64,000 nucleotides of DNA, from assembly GCF_964340395.1 (NCBI RefSeq), contig NC_135571.1:8099953-8163952 (forward strand). Direction: 5' to 3'. Source of the DNA: Glandiceps talaboti (taxonomy: Eukaryota > Hemichordata > Enteropneusta > Spengelidae). Below, piece by piece: positions 36,386 to 61,066 of this stretch. The position numbers were made by a program, and so were the translations under genes. The notes beneath the pieces were generated by a model, which searched no databases, was not told where the DNA came from, and saw nothing but the letters and a program-made list of their open reading frames with translations. Every line of letters starts with the position of its first letter. Position 1 is the stretch's first letter.

Positions 36386-36924
36386 TCAAAAATATTAGAT
36401 TAGTTTATTTCAGGAAATCAACAAAATTCGACAGAACAGGGTTAATAATAACGTAGTGTACCTGTTGAATTAAAATTACACCCTAGCAAGGTCAAGAACT
36501 CTGATTACAACAAATAGGCAGACACAATGGTTTAGTGCATGCACCTGCTCGATGGAATTTGGGTGCGAGGGACTTTGCTGTTCTACGGCTTTATGAGTCG
36601 GGACTCCTACAGTACAGTTATGAAACATCTTCTGAAAGATTAACTCTGAGACTTAAAGAAATTCATAAGATGTTGCTTATGCCTTATAAGACAGTTTTGA
36701 GCGGGTAAAAATCGAAATTTTCTCTTACCGAAATCAGCACGTCCAATTCAAGACAGCTGTGTGTGTGTGTCGTCCGCCACGAGATGCACCTGGGTATTTA
36801 AACCGAACACTAGGAGTTAACAAAAATAACGTTGTCTTGCAAATTGTCTTTTCAAAAAGTGAACATTGAGCGTATCATGGCCAGGCTGCATACATAGTGT
36901 GTTGAATTCAGTCACAGTAACATT
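36386..36924. other. Central spacer of the large inverted repeat
   Basis: About 540 bp without arm-to-arm pairing. It contains 36520-36620, a GC-richer stretch, and a short TG run at about 36758-36770. GTGCATGCACC (about 36535) and GATGCACCTGGGT (about 36784) are the only notable phrases. No gene. Confidence 0.5.
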
Positions 36925-37280
36925 ATTGAATATATTCTGAGAAGACGAACATTTTTGTTGTGTTTGACAATGTGTATTATTCAACCTTTACTGTTGAGCA
37001 ATATACATAACTGAGATTTATACATCAATGTGTGTTATTTTTCAATGTCCACGTATGTAGACTTTGATGATGTATTTTCTAAATTCTAAGCACATGCATG
37101 TAATAATTACTCGTCCAGCGTCCGCCATTTTTACAGTGTTCCTTGTCTGTGAATGTAGCCAACAAACCCGCCCGCCAGTCAAATATAAATCACATTGATA
37201 ACAAATATCGCTTATATAATGTATCAATTACTATGATTGATTTCCATCATCTCCAATCAGGATAACAATCTCGACAATTA

Positions 37281-37409
<129 letters not shown>

Positions 37410-37660
37410 TCACTCGATCCATCATGCATCCACCCATGCCAAGTTTTCAAATGTACACCTCAACTCTCGAGGAAATGATACTAACTCTGTATATGTTGAA
37501 CCTTATGCTGGATTAAAGGAGGAATATTGAAAAATTAATTCAATTTACTGTAATCTAAGATAGGAAGCTTCAGAGAGAAAAAAAGACAAAGACAGAAAAA
37601 CCAACATGCAGACCAACCAACAGACAGACAGACAGACTTGGAGAGAAACAGACAAACCAA

Positions 37661-37855
37661 CATACATACATACATACATACATACATACATACATACATA
37701 CATACATACATACATACATACATACATAAAAAATATATAATGCTGCTAGGACTGTAGTACAAAGAAATGCATAAGGAACTAATAAACCAGTCCGTATATA
37801 CATACATACATACATACATACATACATACATACATACATACATACATACATACAT

Positions 37856-37894
<39 letters not shown>

Positions 37895-37936
37895 TACATA
37901 CATACATACATACATACATACATACATACATACATA
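37661..37936. repeat. Two (CATA)n blocks flanking a 70-bp unique core
   Basis: (CATA)n at 37661-37728, then a core at 37729-37796 with AAGAAATGCATAAGGAACTA and CAGTCCGTATA, then (CATA)n(CAGA)n(CATA)n to 37936. The same core sits between two (TATG)n blocks at 47571-47870. Confidence 0.85.
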
Positions 37937-38372
37937 GCCCACTCGCCTATCCACTAACCAATCTATTCACCCAAGCACCCACCCATGGCATTGATCAAAC
38001 GAAACATCCATCCATATACACGACGGTAAGAAAGCATATTCATTCTAATCAATACTTTTTATGACATACACAAATGTTAAAATCTCGCAAACATATCTGT
38101 CTTAAGTGTACTCAATTGCAGAGGCTGACATATGTTTAAGAAGAAGTGAGGTCAAACTGTCAGTTGTGATGGTTACCAAGGATACCAAATTATCAATAAT
38201 ACGCATACATCAATCGAGGAGTTGAAATTGAGAACATTATTTTGCAAAAGAATATAGTTTCACATGTAACATGAGACGTACGATAACTTATATTACTTGA
38301 TCCTCATGAATAGAATATGTAATTACAGAATGTACTGATTGAGTAACACAATACATTTTCTCTCAAAAAACA

Positions 38373-39471
<1,099 letters not shown>

Positions 39472-39626
39472 AATGAGGTTGAATTTAAAACCTTTTACTT
39501 ATTCGTTTCGGTTCTGCACAAAGGGCCTTCGCCATAAATAGATAAAATAATTTCAGTATTGCTGGCTGGGCTGAACAAAAGTGTAACATTACTCTTTTAG
39601 AAACAGGTTTTAAATTCAACCTCATT
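39472..39626. mobile_element. Small MITE-like element with 22-bp perfect inverted ends (family F)
   Basis: AATGAGGTTGAATTTAAAAC(CT) at 39472 is the exact complement of the right end (AG)GTTTTAAATTCAACCTCATT finishing at 39626. The 155-bp interval has no coding content. Only one copy is present in the window. Confidence 0.8.
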
Positions 39627-39696
39627 GGCAGCAGGTTCTAGTTATTTTATATTGAACGCTTACTTGATATTTGATTCAAATTGGCCACATACATAT

Positions 39697-39711
39697 ACAC
39701 ACAAACACACA

Positions 39712-39755
<44 letters not shown>

Positions 39756-39826
39756 GACAGACACACACACACACACACAGACACACGCACGCACGCACAC
39801 ACGCACACACACACACACACACACAT
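39697..39826. repeat. (CA)n microsatellite with CAGA and CGCA variants
   Basis: About 130 bp of CA with short CAGA and CGCA interruptions. Confidence 0.95.
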
Positions 39827-40590
39827 GAAATTACGTCCTATACAAATATATAAATTGTTAGCACTACTCTAAGTTGTGCGAACATAGTAATTCACAGTTC
39901 CGTTGATGGACCCAAGACGCGAGACCTGGCGATGGTCCATGTAAATTTGTCAGACAGAAAAATTGATTTTGATACTCTGAACAAGACTATTGATATATCT
40001 GAAAAAGATCTCACATAAAACCTTTTGTAATGGGTGACCCGTTTCGTCTGTATTGACTTGTCATCAACAGCAACAAATAAAGTAATGAGTGCAGGTTCGC
40101 TTCTACAATTTCGATCTTTCTTAATCTAAATGGGAAGATGTATAGCGGAAATGAACGGCGTATTGGATAACACGTGCATGATTTCCTAACAAAGAATCAG
40201 ATCGCGATTGATCCGTGGTACCCATACAAGTTGAAACTCGTTTGACCGTTGTGTGTTTGAAGTCGAACCGGGCTGACGCTATAGTCGCGTTCTCGCTGAT
40301 TGAAATTAGATTAAAACCCTGTAAAAACGTAATCCCATACCGAGGTGAATACTACTTACTTCAAAGTTTATTGAAAAAATTGACTCATGTAGCTAATATG
40401 TTGTTACTAATACCTGAACACGAGGTAAAAATGATTATAGTCAGACGATGCGCAGTTGTCATGGTAACTCAATCACTGGAACTAAAATGACACCTTATAG
40501 TTCATAAAACAACATATAGTGCATGTAATAACCCATTGCAGTTTAGCAATGACACTTTTAATTACATCAACACTATGTTTACTCATTTAG
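39827..40590. other. Gene-free stretch with an X-box-like site
   Basis: A 91-codon frame at 40215-40490 has no recognised domain. GTTGTCATGGTAAC lies at 40455-40468 within it. Confidence 0.4.
40455..40468. promoter_or_regulatory. X-box-like (RFX) motif
   Basis: GTTGTCATGGTAAC is a close fit to the animal RFX consensus. There is no associated gene. Confidence 0.3.
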
Positions 40591-40760
40591 TGGAACAAGC
40601 GATAAATTAATTAAATAACATATTTTAATTAAATCCATTACCACTGGAAAAAGCAGTAATGTAATTAGGTTGTTGGATATTTTAATTAAATTGATTTCAA
40701 TAACAAATTGCAACTGAAACAAGCAATAATTTAATTAGGTAGCACTTTTTAATTAAATTG
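40591..40760. repeat. Degenerate AT-rich tandem repeat (about 55-70-bp unit)
   Basis: Three imperfect units each contain (T)GGAA.AAGC.*TAAT, a TTAATTA block and TTTTAATTAAAT. They start near 40591, 40644 and 40714. Confidence 0.6.
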
Positions 40761-41972
40761 GCACTTGTTTAAACTCATAACGACAAATTGTTGTTTGGAA
40801 CACTCATTCAACCCAGCTCAATAAAAGTGGCATAAGCTCACGTGAAAATACTTACATAAAATCTCAATTAACGTATACGTTATAGTACAATATTAATATC
40901 AACACATGCCTTCTATAACATTACAATTGTCTTCTGGCATTTGTTAGAACAGTTGATTGCCTAGTATGGATTCCTCGACATTTTTTATACTTTTAAAAAC
41001 TTACATCATCGGATCGTTTATATGCCATATCGTAATACTTGGTATGAATTCAGTTAGTTGCAAGTGATGCATAAGCACACATTAGTAAGTAGAATATTAC
41101 GAGTAACTTTTAAATACGCAGTGTAAATCTCGCCCGGTATAAACTCAGTTTATGCCAATGTAACCATCATCCAAATATAGGCATACTATAGTGATATTTC
41201 GAGAATCAAGAGTAACCGTAGCTATACTACGCACAGTGCCCTTCTTTGCTTTATGAAATAGTATAAATCTCTTATTAGAAGAACTATTTGAACTATTAAA
41301 CATTGGCGGAGTTATACGCCCTTTAGTTGGACGTTGGCGGAGTAATACGCTCTCTAGTTAACTTAAAACGTTAGAGTCCTTGCGTGTTGTAAAACATCAT
41401 TTCTGCTTCTCTTTTGTTCAAAAATACCAATTCATATTTTATTTTTAATATTGATATCAGATAAAATATTATTTCTCTTTTCTCTTTTGTTCAGTTTTTT
41501 GATGTTGATATCGGATATTGTATACGAAAGCCTTTTTTTCAAAACACTCAAAAACATTACTAGTTTCAACAGTGTTTTACCACACTGTGTTTAAAACGAT
41601 TCAAGTGTGTCACCTTAACACATATTTATATTTCTCTGAGTCATTGACCAGACCTAGGTTTGTATGTGACCACAAACTAGTGCAGTGGTGTGTCTGTAGT
41701 CAATAAAAGTGAAGCTGTTGAGGATATTGATTTGCATCTTAGAGCTCATACACATTATATTGATTATCTTTCAATCAAAGAAGCTGGTCGATCTTTAGTT
41801 GTTCTGTTTTATATATAGATATTTCAGTTCGGAAGAAATTTTATATCATTAATTGAATATTGGTTAAAATCTGTTTGTTGTGAATTATCCTCGAAGCTTT
41901 TTGTTATCTTGCCATGGTGACCACCCATCGAGCTCAATGATATTACAGTTGACAGTTAGAGATAATTGAGTC
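40761..41972. other. Gene-free stretch; one dispersed repeat
   Basis: About 40913-40985 is the second copy of the repeat at 19551-19622. A short direct repeat, GGCGGAGT(T/A)ATACGC, occurs at about 41306 and 41335. No gene. Confidence 0.45.
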
Positions 41973-41990
41973 ACACACACACACACACAC

Positions 41991-42040
<50 letters not shown>

Positions 42041-42155
42041 ATACAAACACACACATACACAAACACACACACAAACAAACACACACACATACATACACAT
42101 ACATACATACACACACAAACACACACACACAAACACACACACACACACACACACA
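41973..42155. repeat. (CA)n microsatellite with CATA and CAAA variants
   Basis: About 180 bp of CA-based repeat. It ends directly at the left end of a family A MITE. Confidence 0.95.
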
Positions 42156-42400
42156 TTAAAGTGGACATGTGGATGACAAATGGGCGGATTTTTTATTTAT
42201 TAAACAACTCTATATATTTTCTTACTTGAAAAAGCGATACGAAATAGCATATACCAAGTCCATGTTTATAACTCAATATATTACAAAATGATAGAAAGTG
42301 TCTGAAAAGTTTTTTAATTTTTTGGACAATTTATTGAGTTTCAAAGAAGGACTTCCTACATGTTGTTTCACATTCCGTTTTAAAAAATCGGATTCTTTCA
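42156..42400. mobile_element. Foldback MITE, family A (copy 5, right end missing)
   Basis: Starts TTAAAGTGGACATGTGGATG directly after the (CA)n run. CTTACTTGAAAAAGCGATAC, ATACCAAGTCCATGTTTATA and TTTATTGAGTTTCAAAGAAG are family phrases. The central palindrome and the terminal right arm are not preserved. Confidence 0.75.
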
Positions 42401-42900
42401 ATGCGAAAGACATTTAGGGGGATCATAGAAGATATTGTTCAATCTCATTGCACTACTACTGTTACTAATCTTCTTTACTGTCATATAATACGAGCTTATT
42501 ACTGTAACGGTATTATATTTCCAATTTTAATGATAGGTTGAAATTGATATACTTACATATGAAGAATGAAAAATACATATCCTACTCAGGATCAGTTTTG
42601 AGTTAATTCAGTCAAAAACGAAATGTTGGTAACAATTTAAATCTGTATAGGCAAACTAAAAAATACGCCCTCTAAGCTCATCACTCTTTTTCACTCACCT
42701 TTACCTTTTCTCGTCTACCCTTACCCCCTTCCGCGCTTTCTGTGCATCTCCACAAATCTTTCTGTTTCCCCAACTTGCAAGGGGATTTACATCAATTGTA
42801 AGTTTTGATGATTTCTGAAGTATGGCTACAATCTTAATTACGTTTCTTTACTATTTGAATCTTGGCAGCTGGGCAGGCAATATTAAGTTTTTTTTATGCG
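42401..42900. other. Gene-free stretch
   Basis: No gene recognised. Confidence 0.4.
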
Positions 42901-43104
42901 AGGTAGCCGTTGATGGCGCTAACTTGATACGCTCTCAAGTGTTTTGTCCCTGAAAGCGTGAGGTAATTTCTGTTTGAGGCATGTTATTGGCTCCAGGTTG
43001 AGTGAAATTGTGTTGTTTGTTTGTTTGTTTGTTTGTTGCTTCACTCAATCATCAAAGAGACGAACATTTCAGAGCATATCGAAGTAGCGCCACCAACGGG
43101 TACT
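42901..43104. mobile_element. Foldback element, family G, with internal (TTTG)n
   Basis: AGCCGTTGATGGCGCTAACT pairs with AGTAGCGCCACCAACGGGTA at the right end. The pairing continues through GATACGCTCTCAA with the complement of CAGAGCATATCGA. The loop contains about five TTTG units. One copy in the window. Confidence 0.7.
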
Positions 43105-46100
43105 GCAACAACATGTCTAAAGTAGATAGAGATGCAGACAATTGACAAATATGGCATTAACACTACAGTAACTGCAAAGGTTTTTCGTTCCGTTTTTTTT
43201 ATAATTTTGAACTATATTTTTCGTAAACCTCGTAAAAGCCGATTAATGCCGTTTTGCCCATCTTGTACTTTGTTTATTGTATACAAACATTTACCCCTTG
43301 GTAGAAAGAAGATCGAGCCAAAAGGATAAAAAAGGAATGTAAAAATACAAAAAAGTGAGAATTATTGCCCAAACATAAAAGCAGTTATGTAGAGAAAAAT
43401 TTCACCTCAACATTATGATGGCAACGATTTAAGAGATGTGAAGTTCCTACCATTGTGTGCTTACCCATGCTGCATCGCCATGTGTAAACTATAGCTCTTC
43501 TTGGAGCGATTGATAGTTTGCCAAACCCTGTTCCTGGGAAGTTCACAAAGTCTGGACCTTGAAAATGCAGGGATGTCGTCTACACATTATAAACACAGCT
43601 AAGATAAAACCAATCTGTTGTGTTTCTTCAATCTAGTATAGAAGTGAATTCTTCTGTGTATGTTTGGTAAAAATTGATAATTTGTAGATAAGGCTTCGGA
43701 AAAATAAAAAAAAATATTTTGTTTCCTAAAATATGACGTCAGAAAATAGAATAGGTAGGTCGACATTTTATTTAGTTTATTTTATTTTAAAATTTTTTTT
43801 TGTAAAAATTACAATACTCTTCGGTCACAATACTTCTGTGAGAGTTTGGTGAGGTGTAAAAGAGGTAAATGGATGTATTGTACTGTTATAGTCTAAAAAG
43901 ACCTGGTTTCTCTCTGGAATATGATTGTTTTTTTTTAAAAAGTGACCACAGATGAGGCAAAGGCATGAAGGTGTACACGGAAATAGAAGTAAAGTGTTAC
44001 CATTTTACCTTTTTTTCATGCCTTATGGTTCTATTGAACACAAGTCTGTTGTACTAGTGAGTTGTGTAAATATTTTATTTCTAATTAAAAAGGGACATGT
44101 TCATCATACAGTGAACATCTCATCGGCCGTATTTACGAACGTCATACGCTATAATAGGTAGGTCCAACAGAATCGTAGGCCCTCAGGGAAATTGAACCGA
44201 GATGCAACTGTCATCGCTCAAAGAACTCGGAATCGTAAGATATTAACAGCTTCTTGAGATGGTATAAATCTAATATGAGCCTCTCAACAGCTAACAGATT
44301 GAGACACCAGGTAACATCTGGGAAACTTAATTGCCAATCGAGGATTATTTTACGAATACAATTGGTCTCTTATAGAAAATGTAATCCCGTGTAAAACACG
44401 AAATAGGATTTATTTATTTTCTAGTAATAGTTCATCTCAAATGGTTTATGAAGAAGTCATTACAAATAAAGTCTTTGAACTTGTTAGGACGGATTAACAA
44501 AATCCAAGTCTAAATTTATGATATGGAATGAAAAATGTAGCAATTGGAAATTTTGTCAAGTCACAGGATAAACTTTTAATAATACTTGTAAAGTGCCGAC
44601 CCAGGCGAAGTTCTTTTTCGGGTTTCGTGATCTCAATTATATAAATTAACTCATAAACATTCTCGCAGGAGGTACTGTTAGTTCCATGCTTGCTACCGGT
44701 AATAGTGGTTGTCAAATGCATCCGGCAATTTTATATCTAACCATTACTGTCCAATTACTTTGTTCGGATGTTCAATAATGTATCAATAGCGTTGTCGGTA
44801 TTCTCGAAGGCCGAGTAATTAATTTATTCTTACCTCGTTATGGTGGTTGGCAGATGACTATGGGGACATGAAGTCTAACCATTAAAGCGGCAGAAGATGG
44901 GTTTAGGTATTTGACTTGAGTGAACAGAATATAACGAAGCCATTATTAACTCAACGGATGGAACAAGGACATTCAGACACAAATCTGATCAAATGCACCA
45001 TTTCACGTGCCTGTTGTTTCATGAAATTCGTAGCAAAAACCATTATGTGAGATATAAAAAATATCGTGTCGTCTGCTTTAAAATCTAAAGTCACTCTGGT
45101 TTTGTAGTATTTAGGTGTGACCACGTTAATCTATAGGATTATGTAGCAATCAACGTTAATCTGATAACTCTCTTAAGATTAACTGTTTTGATAATTGTAT
45201 TGCGCTTTCGGAAGCATGTGATTTCCTTCTTGAAATGACAGTGAACGGGGTAACAATAAAAATGGGATACACAGATGTGGATTGGTACAGGTAAAATGCA
45301 AATGAGGTGTAAAAGGAATTGGTAATATGAGAAAAGAAACAAAAAGAACGAAATGGTGTTAAACAGTAAGAAAGGAATGACGTCACGGTGGTGTTTTTCG
45401 TGGCGGGGGGGGGGGGATACCCCGTTGAGAAAATATCACTTGTAATGAATAAGAAACCCATAAGGCCAGCCGTCAAAATATTGAATAGAGCAAGCCTATT
45501 ATTTACGTGACAACCCCGAAGACCTGCAAACGTTCGATCACTCCACACTATCACCTGCCTGCATCAAACACACCACTGCAAGGCGAAACTAATTTCACAC
45601 GCTGTACGTATCATATTTTATGCTTGGATAAATACTCTAGTCTACATTGTACATCATTTAGGCTATCTGCTTGGTACGTGAGGGAATATAGATTTGAATG
45701 TAAAAATACCGAAGCCTTATAATGTAGCCATAATGCGATAGCAAGGACTGTCTTAGAATATATAATAGTTTCCCTAGTGATATTTCTGTTCAACGATACT
45801 GCAAATTTCTGTGTGCAGTCATGTGTCTTGTATTGTCGTAAGCGTTATATAATTGTGCAACTCGATATGGGTTCGATGCACTCGAAGTTTATCTCGCTTT
45901 CCAAGGTTTTCGTGAATCCGATAGACTTGAATGAAACCAACTTAAATATTTACAGGGTATTAATATTTATGAAAGAAAAGACAGTTTTCGATTCAAAGTT
46001 TATTCATGTTGATACCTTTCAAATTTCCCACTAGTCCGCATAAAGCACATTTGTTGTTGTTCATATATAATATCCAAAAGAGGCGACAGGAAATGTAATG

Positions 46101-47570
46101 CTGCCCGGCAACTATCCCGGGTGTTATCTTCTGAAATGATGGCAGCATGCGTTCATTAATGCATGCAATAAATTATGCAACGTCCCAAACGTACTCATTC
46201 AAAAGTGATAATACAGTAAAACGGTTCCCATGGCGATAGGTTAGTAACGTCAGTAACGGAGATACTTGTTCCGTAAGAGTGAACATTGACTATGACCCGT
46301 GGTTATGTATTCATATATGCATGTAGGAAACCCTTAAATTGAATTAGTGAACCGTGTCTTTCAATAAAATGATATTACTTAAGTTGAGTAAGCATTTAAT
46401 TCAGCTATTCAGTAGTGAAGCACTTCCATGATTATGACTATTATACAGCATTAGTTCAGCAAGACTGTATTAAAAAAACTCATCGGAGCACGGTCAAGCT
46501 ACTCGTGTTATGAAGGTTACTTTGTTGTATGTGCCCGTAAAGACTCCGTTAGACGATGGGATGGTCTACTGGGAAAGGGTGTTTTTATACTCATAAGATG
46601 TGAGAAACTGTATACCTATCAACATGATTGTGTTGACAATGCCATGTGTTGTAATGTCCCTTGGTGGCACCTGCTTTGATGATTCATATTAATGAGAACC
46701 TGGCGGTGATAGCAGTTACTATGTGCTCTGTTCTTGTAAATGGGACACCCAAAATCTATAGATATTTTGTGTAATGCACTTAGGAAGAGAAAAGGATGTG
46801 TTACGACAGTTTGGTTTAAAGGACTTAGGGGACCCCCATATTATTAAACATTTTATACAGTGCCCCCCCCCCCCTGCTTGAGGGGGTGAGGGTGGGGGTA
46901 GTTCACGGTGGTGGTAAAGCTGTTAGCTCGATGTGTGACTCTTACCACTGCACGCAGGCTGGGTTCAAACCCTCTTAGAATCGGTTTGGTTTGATTAAGA
47001 ATTAATCAGAACTGTATACTCAGTTTGGTCCTTCCAAACAACGGAAGTTTTATATGAGTACTCCTGTTCCTCCTGCTTTAAACGCAACAAAAGGTCGCTG
47101 CAAAAATATCGATATCAATTCGCAAGTTTGGCCTTTGTTTCATATTTCAATATTCTTACATGATTGTTCCAACAACTACAATATTTAGTCTCTTGTGTGT
47201 AACTAGTAAAGCGCCATCACGGAGTATGTAATATAGGGCTATGTACTAAACGATCATTCTTAATTCAAATTGATATAATTAACTTATTTTATTTCTTAAA
47301 CAATACAACACTCACATTCAATACACAAATATTTTTACATTTTTACCAAATTCAGTAATAAAGATGTTGAAATATTGAGAAAGTATAACTGTATATTTAA
47401 TATTATTGGTCCCCACCCTGACGTTATGAATTCATAAAAAGATCTGCAGTAATATTTGTCTTAGAGTTATTGCTCAACGGTTCAGTTGAAATGTCAAACG
47501 AACTATATAATATTGATAAAATATATTATGACATTTATTTACAAATAGACAACTTTATCATCTTTAAAAG
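43105..47570. other. Long gene-free stretch
   Basis: About 4.5 kb with no supported gene. Open frames of 65-132 codons were inspected; the longest, 45156-45554 minus, has a low-complexity start and a proline run produced by a G homopolymer (about 45403-45416), and no domain. A C homopolymer lies at about 46862-46873. A possible tRNA-derived SINE head lies at 46905-46980. Confidence 0.45.
46905..46980 (+). other. Possible tRNA-like SINE head
   Basis: GGGTTCAAACCCT (about 46970) resembles the B box and T arm of a tRNA promoter and follows about 60 bp of GC-richer sequence containing TAGCTCGATG. I cannot fold a full cloverleaf, so this is not called a tRNA gene; a decayed SINE is the likelier reading. 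Confidence 0.2.
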
Positions 47571-47758
47571 TATGTATGTATGTATGTATGTATGTATGTA
47601 TGTATGTATGTATGTATGTATGTATGTATGTATGTATGTATGTATGTATGTAGAAAGAAATGCATATGGAACTTGTAAGTCAGTCCGTATAAATTGATGT
47701 AAAATCCGACGTTTCGAATAAATAATCTTTTTCAAGGTGTTATCAGCGAGCTATAGAC

Positions 47759-47791
<33 letters not shown>

Positions 47792-47870
47792 TGTATGTAT
47801 GTATGTATGTATGTATATGTATGTATGTATGTGTATGTATGTATGTATGTACGTACGTACGTGTGTGTAG
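47571..47870. repeat. Two (TATG)n blocks flanking a 110-bp core
   Basis: (TATG)n at 47571-47652, a core at 47653-47760 containing AGAAATGCATATGGAACTTG, CAGTCCGTATAAATTGATGT, GACGTTTCG and TTTTTCAAGGTG, then (TATG)n variants at 47764-47870. Part of the core recurs at 37763-37796, again between tetranucleotide blocks. Confidence 0.85.
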
Positions 47871-48189
47871 GTAGGAAGGTAATAATAAGTGTAATACATA
47901 AATATGATTATACTACATAATATATAATATATAATATATATGCGACGTATATAACCTAAAATTGTTATAACAGCAGTGATTAATGTGAAATATTATCTGA
48001 TATAAAATACACGTTGGTCAAATGAATGTCTATAAATTTTAAAATGTCAAGAAGGATTTATAAAGACAGATGTACATGAATGTACTTGTAAATCGATTTA
48101 CCAAATAGAAAGATTTGTTAGTTCATCTTCTTATTGAAGTAATGTCAAACACCCACGCATGCACGCACGCACGTATGTATGCACACACA
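47871..48189. other. Gene-free stretch
   Basis: AT-rich, including a TATAATATATAATATATA run near 47920. A short CGCA/CATG repeat lies at 48155-48180. Probably beyond the 3' end of the GABA-B-like gene. Confidence 0.4.
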
Positions 48190-48321
48190 TTTATTAGAAT
48201 GATTTCTGTTGACGATGTCCTTTCGCATTTATTTTGATATGTTGTCTTGCTTTGCTATCTGCACGTCCCAAAAGGATGAAGAATTTCCATCAACGGTGTT
48301 GTGTCATGTTGGCCTTTCTCT

Positions 48322-48348
48322 TCAAGTGCATGAAGCGTCAGTGTGATC
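48322..48348 (-). CDS. Candidate terminal coding exon of the GABA-B-like gene
   Basis: On the minus strand, ATTATTTCATAG is a usable splice acceptor ending at 48349. In phase 0, as required by the last certain exon, it would add DHTDASCT and a TGA stop. Two AATAAA signals follow on the minus strand (complements at 48228-48233 and 48190-48195). This is one possible ending. Intron retention past 48977 would instead add about 12 residues and stop near 48938. Confidence 0.3.
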   Translation of the reverse strand, partial: DHTDASCT

Positions 48349-48407
48349 CTATGAAATAATGACAGAGTGTATAATTTAACATAATCCATTGACATACAAC
48401 GCGTTAT

Positions 48408-48714
48408 AGATACTGTTTACTATCTCTGTTTGATACAACCACGCAGAAACCAATAAGAAACTGCCTTTGCTACACTTTGAGATAACATGATAACAACTTG
48501 TTTTTGCTGTAACATGACACAGACATGCGGGCGCCAATGTTTTGGTGCCTGTAGTTGCATTTGATGTCTGCATGGTGTTACATTATATCATTTCATTTAG
48601 ATACATTGTAGCAAGAAACTGTATTCATTCAATGTTGTTATTTAGAGTGTAGCATTTATTTTTCTTGTTGATGTCTGTGTAGTTGTACCAAACAGAGCCA
48701 GTGAGCAGTAACCT
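48408..48714. mobile_element. MITE family B (copy near the gene's 3' end)
   Basis: AGATACTGTTTACTATCTCTG at the left (counted as two parts) pairs with CAGAGCCAGTGAGCAGTAACCT at the right (likewise). TTTCATTTAGATACATTGTA and CAATAAGAAACTGCC are family phrases. If the terminal exon at 48322 is real, this copy lies in the last intron. Confidence 0.85.
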
Positions 48715-48976
48715 GCAATGTGGTGTAATCGGAAGTGTTGAACTATTTCATAAAGGTGTTATGTATCTAAGGGGTAAACGATAAAAGCGGAAAGAGGCAG
48801 TAGCTATACTTAGTACTGAGGGTTTATGGCATGAGTTCACCACTTTGCAATCCAAGCAATCTAACTTGAAAGAGAACGTTGTATGACACCAATATTTACT
48901 TTCACGCCAGACTTTGTTCACCAAAGTAGGGGCTCGATTACCAATCTATACCTCTAAAAATATCAAATGATCGTAC

Positions 48977-61066
<12,090 letters not shown>

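Noticed and set aside
45156-45554. 132-codon frame, possible membrane protein
   Set aside because: Proline run comes from a G homopolymer; no domain, no neighbouring exon, ordinary AT-rich composition.
46905-46980. tRNA gene
   Set aside because: A B-box-like sequence is present but I cannot build the acceptor, D and anticodon arms.
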